Counted from the first letter of the stretch, positions 55,494-64,000 are shown. The stretch is 64,000 bases of DNA from Streptomyces cyaneus (GCF_004028635.1 NZ_RQJW01000003.1:682001-746000); one strand, 5' to 3'. The notes: generated from the letters alone by a model not told the origin. A program made the numbers and translations.

Positions 55494-56099
55494 TCAGGTG
55501 TCGGCGCATTCGTCGATGACGGCGCAGGCGAGGCGGATGCCGCCCAGGTAGTTGGAGATGCCGTCATCGCCGTGCATGTGGGGCGCGTCCTGGAACCACT
55601 GCCGCCACAAGCCGCCCTCCTGGAGGAGGCGGCTGGCCCGGTCACCGTGCAGGACGGAGTCGGTGTACGCCAGGGCGCCCATGGCCGTCGGCTGGTCGTA
55701 GGCGAGGTCGGGCCGACGCAGGTAGCGATCCAGGTAAGCGGCGAGCAGGTCGGCGTCCCGTGCGGTGCCGAAACTCGCCAGCGCCACGCAGTAGGCCCCA
55801 CCCGCGCAGCAGACCTCGCTCTCCAGCAGCAGCGCTCCCAGACGCTCGCGGAAGTGGTCACGGCGCGAGACGGCGGCGAGCCATGCCGCAGTGCGCCGCT
55901 CTCGCCAGCTGCCTTCGAAGAGAGTTGTGAGCTCGGCGTCGGAAACAGCCTTCGCATCAGCGGCCAGGGCCTGAACGAACGGCTCGTACTCCTCGCGTGG
56001 CATACGAAGTACCGCTCCGCCGAGCTTCAGATAGCGCCGCGCGGGGGCGCAATAGCGGCGGAACAGATCCTGTATCTCAGGGTCGTGGCGAATCACCAC
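55494..56099 (-). CDS. DUF6000 family protein
   Basis: 201 residues from the GTG preceded by GAGAGGA. Conserved family blocks are visible: DPEIQDLFRRYCAPARRYLK near the start, LRMPREEYEPFVQALAADAK, TTLFEGSWRERRTAAWLAAV, FRERLGALLLESEVCCAGGA, YCVALASFGTARDADLLAAY, LDRYLRRPDLAYDQPTAMGA and GGLWRQWF. DUF6000 proteins are soluble helical-repeat proteins (HEAT-like) of unknown role, often found near immunity or toxin genes in Streptomyces. The upstream open frame (to 56552) overlaps the reductase promoter, and an ATG at 56168 is less likely. A second GTG follows directly. Confidence 0.72.
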   Translation of the reverse strand: MVIRHDPEIQDLFRRYCAPARRYLKLGGAVLRMPREEYEPFVQALAADAKAVSDAELTTLFEGSWRERRTAAWLAAVSRRDHFRERLGALLLESEVCCAGGAYCVALASFGTARDADLLAAYLDRYLRRPDLAYDQPTAMGALAYTDSVLHGDRASRLLQEGGLWRQWFQDAPHMHGDDGISNYLGGIRLACAVIDECADT

Positions 56100-56319
56100 C
56101 CCATCCTCTCGTATCAAGCACACCTGGCCATTCCGAGCACCAAAGCACCAAGTGGCCATACCCTTGGACCTGTACATATGCGCCTCTGAGGTACCCAGGG
56201 GCGATCGTCCGCTGTACGTCCGACGTGCCGCTTTCGGGCGTCGTGCCATCGGGTTCGCTTCCGCCACACGCTTCATGCGTGAGCGATGAGTTTGGACGGC
56301 GGATCGAGTCTGCCCTGGC

Positions 56320-56937
56320 ATGACTCGAACCATCGCTGACATCTCGGTCTCTCTCGACGGCTTCGTCACCGGGCCCGACCCCAGCCCGGACAACGGTCTG
56401 GGTACCGGCGGCGAGGCCCTGCACACGTGGGCGTTCTCCGACGACCCCGACGACCGCCGGGTCCTGCGCGAGGCGACCGCCCGCTCGGGCGCCGTCGTCC
56501 TCGGCCGCCACCTCTTCGACGTTGTCGACGGGCCGAAAGGGTGGGACGACACGACCGGCTACGGCGCCGGCGAGGTCGGCAAGCCCGCGTTCGTCGTCGT
56601 GACGAGCTCGCCGCCGGAGTCGGTGCGGCTGGCCAACCTCGACTGGACGTTCGTCACCACCGGTCTGCCCGACGCCGTCACCGCGGCGCGCGAGCGAGCA
56701 GAGGCGGCGTCGTCGGACAGCGGCAAGGACCTCGACGTCATCCTCATGGGCGGCGGCGCCACGGTCGGCTCGGCGCTCGACGCCGGACTGGTCGACGCGC
56801 TGACGCTGCACCTCGCGCCCATCGTGCTGGGCGCCGGGACACCACTGTTCACCGGCGGAGCACCGCGCACGCTGGTGCAGCGGAGCGTGATCTCGACATC
56901 GACCGCGACGCACCTGACCTACGACGTCCTCCGGTGA
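56320..56937 (+). CDS. Dihydrofolate reductase-fold protein (RibD C-terminal/YyaP type)
   Basis: 205 residues. It opens with RTIADISVSLDGFVTGPDPS, the N-terminal strand of the RibD-C family, then SGAVVLGRHLFDVVDGPKGW and, near the end, VILMGGGATVGSALDAGLVD followed by TLHLAPIVLGAGTPLF. The NADPH-binding GGG and LGAGTPLF motifs are intact. Family members reduce small heterocycles, but most have no known substrate. It is followed after four bases by an alpha/beta hydrolase gene, suggesting a two-gene unit. Confidence 0.85.
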   Translation: MTRTIADISVSLDGFVTGPDPSPDNGLGTGGEALHTWAFSDDPDDRRVLREATARSGAVVLGRHLFDVVDGPKGWDDTTGYGAGEVGKPAFVVVTSSPPESVRLANLDWTFVTTGLPDAVTAARERAEAASSDSGKDLDVILMGGGATVGSALDAGLVDALTLHLAPIVLGAGTPLFTGGAPRTLVQRSVISTSTATHLTYDVLR

Positions 56938-56941
56938 TCCG

Positions 56942-57784
56942 ATGACCACTGTCAACGCCAATGAGATCGCCTTGGGCATCGAGTCGTTCGGTGACGACGA
57001 CGCACCACTCGTCCTGCTCGCGGGCGGGACGACGATGCTCTCCTGGCCCGACGCGCTGTGCGAGCGCCTCGCCGCCGGCGGACGCCGCGTGGTGCGCTAC
57101 GACCTGCGCGACAGCGGGGAGTCGACGACCACGGATCCGGAAGCGCCCGCCTACACCCTGCGCGACCTCGCCGCCGACGCGGCGGCCCTTGCCGACGCAC
57201 TCGGCGGCGGGCCCGCGCACCTCGCGGGGATCGGCGTCGGTGGAATGGTCGCCCAGGTGGCCGTGCTCGACCATCCGGGCGCGTTCTCGGCGCTCACCCT
57301 GGTGGGCACCCGCGCGGTTGCACCCGGCCCGCCCGACGATGACCTCCCCGACCATGACCAGGCGACGATGAGCCGGCTCTTCGCGCGTCCGATGCCCGAC
57401 TGGACCGACCGCGAGGCGGTTGCGGAGTTCGCCGCCGCCGGTGCGGAGATCCGCGGCGACGACCCCGTCGCCGCGCGCGCAATCGCTGCGCGCATCTGGG
57501 ACCGCACGCCCGGCACCGCACCCCCGGTCCAGATGGCCAACCAGATGGGCATGGTGTTCTCCAGGCTCGACTGCAAACCCCGCTGGCGCGAGCGCCTGCC
57601 CGAGATCGAGGTTCCCACGCTCGTCGTCCACGGCCGCCGCGACCCGTTCTTCCCCGTCGGCAACGGCGAGGCGATCGCGCGCGAGATCCCCGGGGCACGG
57701 CTGCTCGTCCTCAAGACGGCCGCCACCGCGATCCCCGATGCGGCGGTCGGCGAGGTCACCGAGGCGATGCTCACGCTCGGATAG
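56942..57784 (+). CDS. Alpha/beta hydrolase-fold protein lacking the catalytic Ser and His
   Basis: 280 residues with the RdmC/DmpC-like hydrolase fold: PLVLLAGGTTMLSWPDALCE, RRVVRYDLRDSGESTTTDPE, then the elbow HLAGIGVGGMVAQVAVLDHP and the C-terminal PTLVVHGRRDPFFPVGNGEA. In active relatives the elbow is GxSxG; here it is GIGVGG, with the nucleophile position occupied by Gly. The expected GH near the end is replaced by TAATAIPDAA. The Asp strand remains. So the fold is conserved but the triad is not, and it may be a binding or regulatory protein. It is translated just after the DHFR-fold gene. GTGATCCG precedes the ATG rather than a clear site. Confidence 0.82.
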   Translation: MTTVNANEIALGIESFGDDDAPLVLLAGGTTMLSWPDALCERLAAGGRRVVRYDLRDSGESTTTDPEAPAYTLRDLAADAAALADALGGGPAHLAGIGVGGMVAQVAVLDHPGAFSALTLVGTRAVAPGPPDDDLPDHDQATMSRLFARPMPDWTDREAVAEFAAAGAEIRGDDPVAARAIAARIWDRTPGTAPPVQMANQMGMVFSRLDCKPRWRERLPEIEVPTLVVHGRRDPFFPVGNGEAIAREIPGARLLVLKTAATAIPDAAVGEVTEAMLTLG

Positions 57785-58231
57785 AGGACCGCGCGTGCCG
57801 CGCGGGTATGGCATCCGCGCAGCAGCGGGCGTCGGAGGCTCGACCCGCCCGCGCGCCCGCGGAACTCTCGAAGGCGGTTCCGACAGCCGCGGTTCCCACG
57901 CCCCGGCCTGACGCCACGCCGACCTGGATGAGGCCGTCAGACCGGGCAGTGGTCCGGGATCGTCAGCGGATCGAGGCCACGCTGTCAGACCTGGGCTTCG
58001 AGATCGTCCCTCTGCGGCTGCTCAGCCGGCGCTGTGACGGTGTGACCTGGCTCGCAAGCGACGTTCTGGCTCAACGGATGAAGACGAGTGGCGCCGTGCA
58101 GTCGAACTGATCGCTCAGACCCTAGGTGTCGCACTGACCACAGGGGGCCCGGGCCAGCAGCGCCCGGACTGCAGGCCCGTTCCGCCAGGGGATCCCTCTG
58201 TCATGCGAGTGGAAACGCTTGAGACGTTTTC
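57785..58231. other. Intergenic stretch with an unassigned open frame
   Basis: A + strand frame from 57808 to 58110 would encode about 100 residues; its second half (RQRIEATLSDLGFEIVPLRL, DGVTWLASDVL) looks protein-like, vaguely like the end of amidinotransferase-type proteins, but the first half is Ala/Pro-rich and no start can be justified. It may be a decayed gene. A further 120 bases lead to the ISL3 remnant without features. Confidence 0.3.
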
Positions 58232-58440
58232 TTGCCGGGCCTGAACCTCATGGTGCGGCAGCTCATGACCGCCGATGGCAACCTGGTGGTCGATGCGGCG
58301 GGATGCGGGCCGCCGGGCAGGTGTCCGCAGTGCGAGCATTCTGCCACGCGGGTGCACAGCCGGTATTGGCGTCAGATATCCGAGTTACCCGTCGGCGGGC
58401 GGAGGTTGATCGTCCGCATCCTTGTCCGGAACGGAGCCCC
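58232..58440 (+). pseudogene. N-terminal remnant of an ISL3-family transposase
   Basis: LVVDAAGCGPPGRCPQCEHS followed by ATRVHSRYWRQISELPVGGR and RLIVRILVR is the zinc-ribbon N-terminus of ISL3-type transposases. After VRILVRN the match stops and the sequence becomes unrelated. The rest of the transposase is missing, so the element cannot move. Confidence 0.8.
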
Positions 58441-58638
58441 GGGTTCGGTGACCGGGCTTCCGGGGCTTGGTCCCTGCGGCGCGACCGGGGCTGCGGGGAC
58501 CGCGGACGCGGTGGTGTAGGTGGGTGAGGGCGGCCTTGCCGAAGTGAGCGCCGTTCTTCGTGTTCGTGGTGTGTGTTCGCGGCGTGCCGACGCTGCCGCT
58601 CTCGTGTCGTTGCGTGCACGAGAGCCGCGTCTGGTGTC

Positions 58639-59376
58639 TCAGCGGTGGGCGGCGCGGTTCATCTCGACGACGTCGTCGACGGTGGGATTGGCACCGAGGG
58701 CGGCGAAACGTTCCGGGAGGCTGTCGCGGATGGCCACGTCCTTGGCGCGGTCGGCCGCGGCCAGGGCCGCCGGCAGCTCGTCGAGGGTCAGTTCGGTGCA
58801 GTAGGCGGGGCTGTTCGGCTGCTGGCGCCAGGAGTCGGCCAGGGTGCCGGCGTCGTAGGGGTCGAAGCCGGTGTCGTCCACCAGGCTCATGGCCACCTTC
58901 CGGGCCTCCTCGGAGTCGCCGGCGACGGGGATGGCGAGGCGCCCAGGCGTTCCGGCCGGGACGCCCTTGGTCCGCTGGGTTTCGGCCAGCGCGGCGTTCC
59001 ACGCCTTGACCACGGGGCGGCCGAGCAGCTCGGCGGTGTACACGCTCTCCACCTGGCCGTTGTCCACCGCCTCGATCGGCTCGCTGAGCATGCCGGGGTA
59101 GTAGTTCGAGGTGTCGATGACCACCGTCTCGTCGGGCACCGACGCGAACAGGTCCGCCAGCTGGCCCGCCACCCCGAACGGGATCGACAGGACGATGACG
59201 TCCCGGCCCTGGACGGCGTCGGCGAGGTCCGCCGCGCGGGCCCCGGACTCCAGCACCTCCGCCCGGACAGCCTCGGGGCCGCGGGCGTCGGCCACCTGGA
59301 CGTCGTGACCGGCCGCGCTGAGCTTGGCAGCGAGGTTGCCGCCGATGGCACCGGCGCCTATGACAGTAATTTCCAT
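58639..59376 (-). CDS. NADPH-dependent F420 reductase-type NAD(P)-binding protein
   Basis: 245 residues. The Rossmann motif is ITVIGAGAIGGNLAAKLSAA at 3-22, followed by HDVQVADARGPEAVRAEVLE and VIVLSIPFGVAGQLADLFAS. Next come TVVIDTSNYYPGML and VKAWNAALAETQRTKGVPAG, then the C-terminal DSWRQQPNSPAYCTELTLDE. This is the F420H2:NADP oxidoreductase (NpdG) superfamily, but many members of this size act on other substrates. It lies downstream of a TetR gene on the same strand, 106 bases away, and is likely regulated by it. Cofactor F420 use is plausible but not shown. Confidence 0.82.
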   Translation of the reverse strand: MEITVIGAGAIGGNLAAKLSAAGHDVQVADARGPEAVRAEVLESGARAADLADAVQGRDVIVLSIPFGVAGQLADLFASVPDETVVIDTSNYYPGMLSEPIEAVDNGQVESVYTAELLGRPVVKAWNAALAETQRTKGVPAGTPGRLAIPVAGDSEEARKVAMSLVDDTGFDPYDAGTLADSWRQQPNSPAYCTELTLDELPAALAAADRAKDVAIRDSLPERFAALGANPTVDDVVEMNRAAHR

Positions 59377-59481
59377 GATTTGTTCCTTGAGAGGTTGTGC
59401 CGCTCCTGAGGGCAGCGCGATGTGATGGCCGTGTGGTGGTGCCGCCTGGCGTTGCTGGGGCGAGCCGCGGTGTCTGGCGTG

Positions 59482-60075
59482 TTACGCCTGGGTGTCCCGC
59501 TGGCGGTAGCCGCTCGCGATGAGCGTGCGGAGCCGGTCGAGCGACTCCTCCTCGGTACCGGTGCCCTTGATCCAGGCGACGGAACAGGCCGCGAGGAACA
59601 GGTCGTGCCCGCGCACCGACGCGCGCACGCGCCCCGCGAGCTGTGCGGCGCGCACGTACTGATCGGTGGCGGAGATGAGGATGTCGCAGGGAATCGTGAG
59701 CGGGTTGTCCGGCTCCTGCGCCCGGGCCGCGGCCATGAGCGGGTCCGGCAGCCCGCTGAAGGCGCTGAAGTACTCCTCCATCGCCCGCAGCCACTGTTCC
59801 AGCGCCTCGGCCGGGTCGCCGAGCTGATCGATGTCCGCCTGGCGGGCCACCAGTTCTTCGGAGCGCGTCTGCAGCACGGCCGCCAGCAGCGCTTCACGGG
59901 TGGGGAAGTGCCGGTACAGGGTGGCGGGCCCGACTCCTGCCTCCTTGGCCACCGCCTCGAGGGAGGTGCCGACCCCGTGCTGCAGGAAGTGACGCTGCGC
60001 GGTCTCCAGGAGGGCCGCGCGGTTGCGCTGGACGTCCGCGCGGGGCTTGCGTTCGCGCTGTTCGCCGGCGCTCAT
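59482..60075 (-). CDS. TetR family transcriptional regulator
   Basis: 197 residues. The N-terminal HTH reads NRAALLETAQRHFLQHGVGT then SLEAVAKEAGVGPATLYRHF, with the C-terminal ligand domain (about 75-190) containing DILISATDQYVRAAQLAGRV. The frame is open far upstream, but the ATG chosen is where TetR homology begins, and it is followed by the basic RERKPRADVQRNR arm. A strong inverted repeat 41 bases upstream is the probable operator. The adjacent F420-type reductase gene on the same strand is the likely target. Confidence 0.88.
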   Translation of the reverse strand: MSAGEQRERKPRADVQRNRAALLETAQRHFLQHGVGTSLEAVAKEAGVGPATLYRHFPTREALLAAVLQTRSEELVARQADIDQLGDPAEALEQWLRAMEEYFSAFSGLPDPLMAAARAQEPDNPLTIPCDILISATDQYVRAAQLAGRVRASVRGHDLFLAACSVAWIKGTGTEEESLDRLRTLIASGYRQRDTQA

Positions 60076-60115
60076 GCGCCCTCCTGCCTGCCGTGATCGT
60101 GCGGCCGCATCAAAC

Positions 60116-60162
60116 GGATGCTGCCTCCGTATGTATTCGAGAGTAAAACGGAGGCTGCATCC
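60116..60162. promoter_or_regulatory. Near-perfect inverted repeat, probable TetR operator
   Basis: GGATGCTGCCTCCGT and ACGGAGGCTGCATCC are reverse complements except for one base, separated by 17 bases. The site lies in the tetR upstream region at the distance expected for a promoter. Confidence 0.7.
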
Positions 60163-60323
60163 GGTCAAATGGGCGGCCCGAGCGCGGAGCCAGGACAGAG
60201 CAGAGGGGCCGACATATTTTGGCCGTAGAGCGCAGGGCAGGAGCCGTGCGGGCCGCACCGTTGCAGGGTGCCCTTGTCCGGCCCTTCCCGCGCCGAGCCC
60301 GGCCCGGTCCCCGGTCCAGGACG

Positions 60324-61163
60324 TCAGGGGGTGAGCTGCTGGTGCCCGATGACGGAGAGCAGTTCCAGCTTGCTGTGGCTCTCCGTGCCGGGGCGAGTGG
60401 TCAGGACCACCAGGGTCTGGGCGCGGTTCTCGGTGTACAGGAGCTGGGCGTCGACGTCGATGCGGCCGAGTTCGGGATGGAGGATGGTCTTGCAGTCGTC
60501 GTAGCGTCGGGCGACCTCCTGAAGTTCCCACATGCGGACGAACTCAGGGCTGTGCTCTTGGAGTTCGGCGAGGATCCGGGCCGCTCGTGGGGTGTCGCTG
60601 CCGGCTGTCAGCGCGGCACGCAGACGTGCTGCCTGGGCGCGGCCGTGGCGCTCGCGGCTCTCCTCGGGAACCATCAGACGTTCGGCCGGGTCCATGAACC
60701 AGCGGTAGTAGGCGCTGCGGGCCAGGCCGGTGTGGCGGGTCTGGTCGCCGAGCAGCGCGACGGCCAAGGGGTTCATCGCGAGGGTGTCGACCAGATCGGT
60801 CTGCACCAGGGCCGGCGAGTCGTCCAGGCGGTCCAGGACCCGCAGCAGCGTCGGGCTGACATGTTCGGAGCGCTGGAAGCGGGCCGGGGCGTTGTGGCCG
60901 ATGAGGACGAAGAGATGGTCGCGTTCGTCCAGGGTCAGCCGCAGCGCCCGGGAGAGAGCTTCGGTGATCTGGACGGAGGGCTGCGGAGCACGCTGCTGCT
61001 CCAGCCGGGCGTAGTAGTCGGTGGACATGCCGGCGAGCTGCGCGACCTCCTCGCGGCGCAACCCCTGCGTACGCCTGCGCGGCCCCTCAACCAGCCCGAC
61101 GTCGCGGGGGCGCAACATCTCACGCCGGTGACGCAGAAATTCCGCCAGTTCCTTCTTGTCCAT
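60324..61163 (-). CDS. XRE-family regulator with MmyB-like ligand-binding domain
   Basis: 279 residues. The N-terminal HTH contains LAEFLRHRREMLRPRDVGL, then GLRREEVAQLAGMSTDYYAR followed by LEQQRAPQPS. The MmyB-like domain (about 100-275) has VQTDLVDTLAMNPLAVALLG, ARSAYYRWFMDPAERLMVP and the end LELLSVIGHQ. Family members in actinobacteria bind fatty-acid-like ligands and often control a neighbouring SDR gene. Here an SDR gene lies upstream on the same strand, and the two promoter regions share a 19-bp repeat. AGGATGAGG precedes the ATG. Confidence 0.85.
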   Translation of the reverse strand: MDKKELAEFLRHRREMLRPRDVGLVEGPRRRTQGLRREEVAQLAGMSTDYYARLEQQRAPQPSVQITEALSRALRLTLDERDHLFVLIGHNAPARFQRSEHVSPTLLRVLDRLDDSPALVQTDLVDTLAMNPLAVALLGDQTRHTGLARSAYYRWFMDPAERLMVPEESRERHGRAQAARLRAALTAGSDTPRAARILAELQEHSPEFVRMWELQEVARRYDDCKTILHPELGRIDVDAQLLYTENRAQTLVVLTTRPGTESHSKLELLSVIGHQQLTP

Positions 61164-61197
61164 GGCCTCATCCTCGCCGCATCCCGCCCGGCTATCC

Positions 61198-61216
61198 AGA
61201 GACCGCCGATCCATGG
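61198..61216. repeat. 19-bp repeat upstream of the MmyB-type regulator (inverted copy at 62521)
   Basis: AGAGACCGCCGATCCATGG; its exact reverse complement is at 62521-62539, upstream of the SDR gene. Each copy lies 35-93 bases before a start codon on the minus strand, so it is a likely binding site of the MmyB-type regulator. Confidence 0.8.
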
Positions 61217-61678
61217 CTGAGCCCCCTCCCTCACACGCGCGAAGCCGCCCGCACGTCCGACGCCGAGGGCCCGGGCCCTCGCAGCGAGACGACCCCATGG
61301 TCACTTGACCTGCATGATCGCTGGGAAATTGGCCGGCTGCCGACGATGCGCCGCAGGCCGCCGGTCTGGAAGACGGCCTGCGGCGACGGTCCTCCGTCGA
61401 GGACGCCCGACGCCTCGGACCGGCCCCGGGCCTCGTCTCCCGGCCCGGCGGACACAGCGATGTTCGTCGTGTGATGGGCGCTCGCGTGCCCGTTGGCGCT
61501 CAGGACGGAGCCAGTCGCCCCCAGTGCGACGACCGGGGCGAAGCCGAAGGCGCTTCCTGACCGTTCCGCGTCTTTGGCCAGGACCTCCCCGAGGCGGGTC
61601 GAGCTCGCGTTCGTCCATGATGTGGCCCAACGGGACCCGCCTGCGTGCTGTTGTTCCGCGTCGGGCATTTCAGGTCGG
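61217..61678. other. Gap between the MmyB-type regulator and the SDR gene
   Basis: About 460 bases. A minus-strand frame (61301-61630 and an alternative to 61668) gives Arg/Gly/Pro-rich translations with no recognised family and no convincing site. It may be a decayed gene; I cannot support a function. The 19-bp repeat lies at its edge. Confidence 0.3.
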
Positions 61679-62428
61679 TCAGCTGCCGCTGATCATGGCG
61701 AGGACGTCGTCGTAGGAGCCGTTGGCCACCGCGTCGCGGATGAACCTGGCGCGCTCGACGACAAGCTCCTTCCCATCGGGCTTCTCGCGCAGCAGGTCGA
61801 GGGTCTCGGTGAGGAAGTCGTCCAACGGCATGGACTGGTCGCTGTCCTGCTGACCCAGCAGCGTCGTGCGCACGCCCGGCGGGACCACCTCGATCACCTG
61901 GACCCCGGCGCCGGCACCGGCGAGCTGGATGCGCAGGCTCTCGGAGAAGGAGTGCAGCGCGGCCTTCGTCGCGCTGTAGGTCGGCGTGATCGGGAACGGT
62001 ACGAACGCCAGCGCGGAGGTGACATTCATGACGACCGCGTCGTCCTTGCCCACCAGCAGCGGCAGGAAGGCATACGTCATCCGGATCGTGCCGAGCAGAT
62101 TGGTCGCGACGTGATCCTCGGCGACCGGGAGTCCGGCCGGGTCGAGGAGATTCTCCAGCAGCATGATGCCCGCGTTGTTGACCAGGACGTTCAGCCCCGG
62201 GTGGCTCGCCGCCACGGTCTCACGGGCCCGGGCGATCGAGTCGGGGTCCGCGACATCGAGGACGAGCGCGTCGATGCCCGGGTGCTCGGCCGTGATCTCG
62301 TCGAGGAGTTCCTTGCGCCGGCCGGCGACGATCACCTTGTTGCCGGCCTCGTGCAGGCGCAGGGCCAGACCGAGGCCGATGCCTGAGGTGCCGCCGGTGA
62401 TCAGGATCGTGTTGCCGGTCATCTTCAT
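61679..62428 (-). CDS. Short-chain dehydrogenase/reductase (SDR)
   Basis: 249 residues, classical SDR size. The NAD(P) motif is ILITGGTSGIGLGLALRLHE (TGGTSGIG at 11-18), followed by KVIVAGRR (an Arg that favours NADP) and NVLVNNAGIMLLENL. The active site is MNVTSALAFVPFPITPTYSA, and YSATKAALHSFSESLRIQ carries the YxxxK pair. AAGGAG lies about nine bases before the ATG. Such SDRs next to MmyB-type regulators reduce small carbonyl compounds; the substrate is unknown. The 19-bp repeat shared with the regulator promoter lies 93 bases upstream of the start. Confidence 0.9.
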   Translation of the reverse strand: MKMTGNTILITGGTSGIGLGLALRLHEAGNKVIVAGRRKELLDEITAEHPGIDALVLDVADPDSIARARETVAASHPGLNVLVNNAGIMLLENLLDPAGLPVAEDHVATNLLGTIRMTYAFLPLLVGKDDAVVMNVTSALAFVPFPITPTYSATKAALHSFSESLRIQLAGAGAGVQVIEVVPPGVRTTLLGQQDSDQSMPLDDFLTETLDLLREKPDGKELVVERARFIRDAVANGSYDDVLAMISGS

Positions 62429-62520
62429 GGGGGTCTCGCTCCTTCGTAGCGGTGGGGCGGTGAGCGCCCGCGGCCTCGAACGTAGGGGCGCCCGCGCAGG
62501 GGCGGGAGGGGAAGGTTTGT

Positions 62521-62539
62521 CCATGGATCGGCGGTCTCT
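62521..62539. repeat. 19-bp repeat upstream of the SDR gene (inverted copy of 61198)
   Basis: CCATGGATCGGCGGTCTCT, the exact reverse complement of 61198-61216. It sits in the promoter region of the SDR gene and probably is the operator that links this gene to the MmyB-type regulator. Confidence 0.8.
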
Positions 62540-62874
62540 GCCTCGGGAAGCGGCCATGCGCAGCGGATCCGGTGTCGTGGGGGGGGTGGAGGTGGAGGTG
62601 GCGGCGATGGTGACGTCGATGCCGAGGCGGGCGGCGTCGGATGAGGCGACGTCGAGGGCAGTGACCGAGCCGCCCGGCGCATCCCTGATGCAAGGGGGAC
62701 TGATGTGCCGCATGTCACCTTCAGCACTGGAAGAATTGGTCGATGGCCATCCGTTGCCGGTCTGCTCGGCCAGAGCGCGATAGGTACCTGGCATCGCGGT
62801 GGTCTCATCGGGCCGCCGAGGTCGCGGCAACGACGCCTGCGGGGGCCAGACGTACCCGCCTCGGCCATCACGGT
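62540..62874. other. Gap between the SDR upstream region and the ArsR remnant
   Basis: About 335 bases. A purine-rich run with GGTGGA-type repeats (62578-62605) is present. I find no gene on either strand with both a start site and a recognisable fold. Confidence 0.3.
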
Positions 62875-63424
<550 letters not shown>

Positions 63425-64000
63425 TCAGGATGCCTTTTGGTCGGCGGGCTTCTCGATCTCGGTGGTCACCCGTGCCCCTCGGAAGAGCACCGGGAGCCAC
63501 AGGAGACATGCCAGCAGGGGGACCGCGGCGTAGGTGGCCATGCCCACACCGGAGCCCAACCCGTCCATGAGCGCGCCGAGGACGAGATAGCCGATGCCGA
63601 TGAGCGCCGACTCCACGAATGCGATCATCGACAACAGGCTCGCCCGGTGGCGCGACGGCACTGCCTCGTTGAACACGTTGTCCACGATCACGGCGGCGAT
63701 CTCGGGAATCCCGGCCAGGACCAGGAACGCGGCGATGGTGACCCAGACATCGCCGAGGCCGCTCAGGCTAAGCGCCACGGCGAGCGTCAGGAGAGACACC
63801 GGGACGATGACCCGATACCCGATGCGCCGGTCCGCGCGGTCCGACAGCAAGGGAGTGAGCCCGCCGACGAAGAATCCCGCCGCTATTACCACGCTGACCA
63901 ATGCGGTGCCCGCTCCCTGATCGGAGAGGGTCTTCTGCGTAAAAATGATGTACGGCGTCAAAGTCGCATGCATCAATCCGGACACCACGACAAGCGTCAC
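63425..64000 (-). CDS. MFS transporter, C-terminal part (5' end outside window)
   Basis: The reading frame is open to the right edge, so only about the last 191 codons are present. It has about six hydrophobic helices, as expected for the second half of a 12-helix major facilitator: ALVSVVIAAGFFVGGLTPLL with the loop SDRADRRIGYRVIVPVS (the MFS A-like DRxxRR motif between helices 8 and 9 equivalent), VTIAAFLVLAGIPEIAAVIV, FNEAVPSRHRASLLSMIAFV and a final helix pair. The C-terminal tail is short and charged. It could be a drug or metabolite efflux protein; the substrate is unknown. Confidence 0.85.
   Translation of the reverse strand: MTLVVVSGLMHATLTPYIIFTQKTLSDQGAGTALVSVVIAAGFFVGGLTPLLSDRADRRIGYRVIVPVSLLTLAVALSLSGLGDVWVTIAAFLVLAGIPEIAAVIVDNVFNEAVPSRHRASLLSMIAFVESALIGIGYLVLGALMDGLGSGVGMATYAAVPLLACLLWLPVLFRGARVTTEIEKPADQKAS

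Noticed and set aside
62576..62610. G-rich tract with GGTGGA repeats as a G-quadruplex regulator
   Set aside because: The G-runs are irregular and the tract is not in a clear promoter or leader position.

Overview
The window reads as chromosomal DNA of a Streptomyces-like actinomycete. It is GC-rich, many genes start with GTG or TTG, neighbouring genes often overlap by 4 bases, and the families are typical of the genus: PucR/CdaR and MmyB-type regulators, SpoIIE-type phosphatases, DUF4328, DUF6000, a DmdR/IdeR-type iron box and a rare TTA leucine codon. Several decayed genes and insertion-sequence remnants point to an accessory region. I see no tRNA, rRNA, CRISPR array or intact mobile element.

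Layout. 1-1165: end of an SCO6745-like gene and a DUF4328 membrane protein. 1922-7035: a DeoR regulator followed by a sugar or sugar-alcohol ABC importer (lipoprotein plus two permeases, no ATPase) and a zinc-dependent polyol dehydrogenase. 7307-11702: an exo/endonuclease/phosphatase-fold protein with a TTA codon, an IS21 istB fragment, small membrane proteins, a PQQ-like lipoprotein, and an FMN-binding split-barrel gene between copies of a 27-bp repeat. 11783-18693: a PadR/acyl-CoA dehydrogenase pair, an Eis-like acetyltransferase, and a divergent PucR regulator and fatty acyl-CoA ligase. 18839-20480: a frameshifted NACHT NTPase.

20704-31348 is the most striking part. In order it carries an acyl-CoA carboxylase beta subunit, a fatty acyl-AMP ligase, a PKS with ACP-KS-AT-ACP-TE architecture, a secreted antigen-85-like esterase, a PucR regulator and a secreted cutinase. 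These are the gene families of the mycobacterial mycolate-condensation locus (accD4-pks13-fadD32-Rv3802c-fbpD/fbpA), in a genus that makes no mycolic acids. By analogy, the ligase and carboxylase would supply two fatty acyl units, the PKS would condense them into an alpha-alkyl beta-keto acid, and the exported esterases would transfer or cleave the lipid.

31413-37441: a secreted lipase and two divergent PP2C/SpoIIE-type phosphatases. 37462-47066: a two-gene biosynthetic locus in which a 2690-residue single-protein PKS (acyl-AMP ligase-ACP-KS-AT-DH-KR-ACP-TE) is translationally coupled to an FAD-dependent halogenase. 47278-52442: a subtilisin-like protease, a truncated F420-dependent oxidoreductase, and an iron-uptake operon (P19-like lipoprotein, membrane protein, FTR1/EfeU permease) behind an iron box and next to a broken efeO. 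52630-58440: a VWA protein, an APH-fold kinase, DUF6000, a DHFR-fold reductase and an alpha/beta hydrolase lacking its catalytic residues, mixed with IS5 and ISL3 remnants. 58639-64000: a TetR/F420-type reductase pair, an MmyB-type regulator and an SDR that share an exact repeat in their upstream regions, a frameshifted ArsR gene, and the end of an MFS transporter cut by the window edge.
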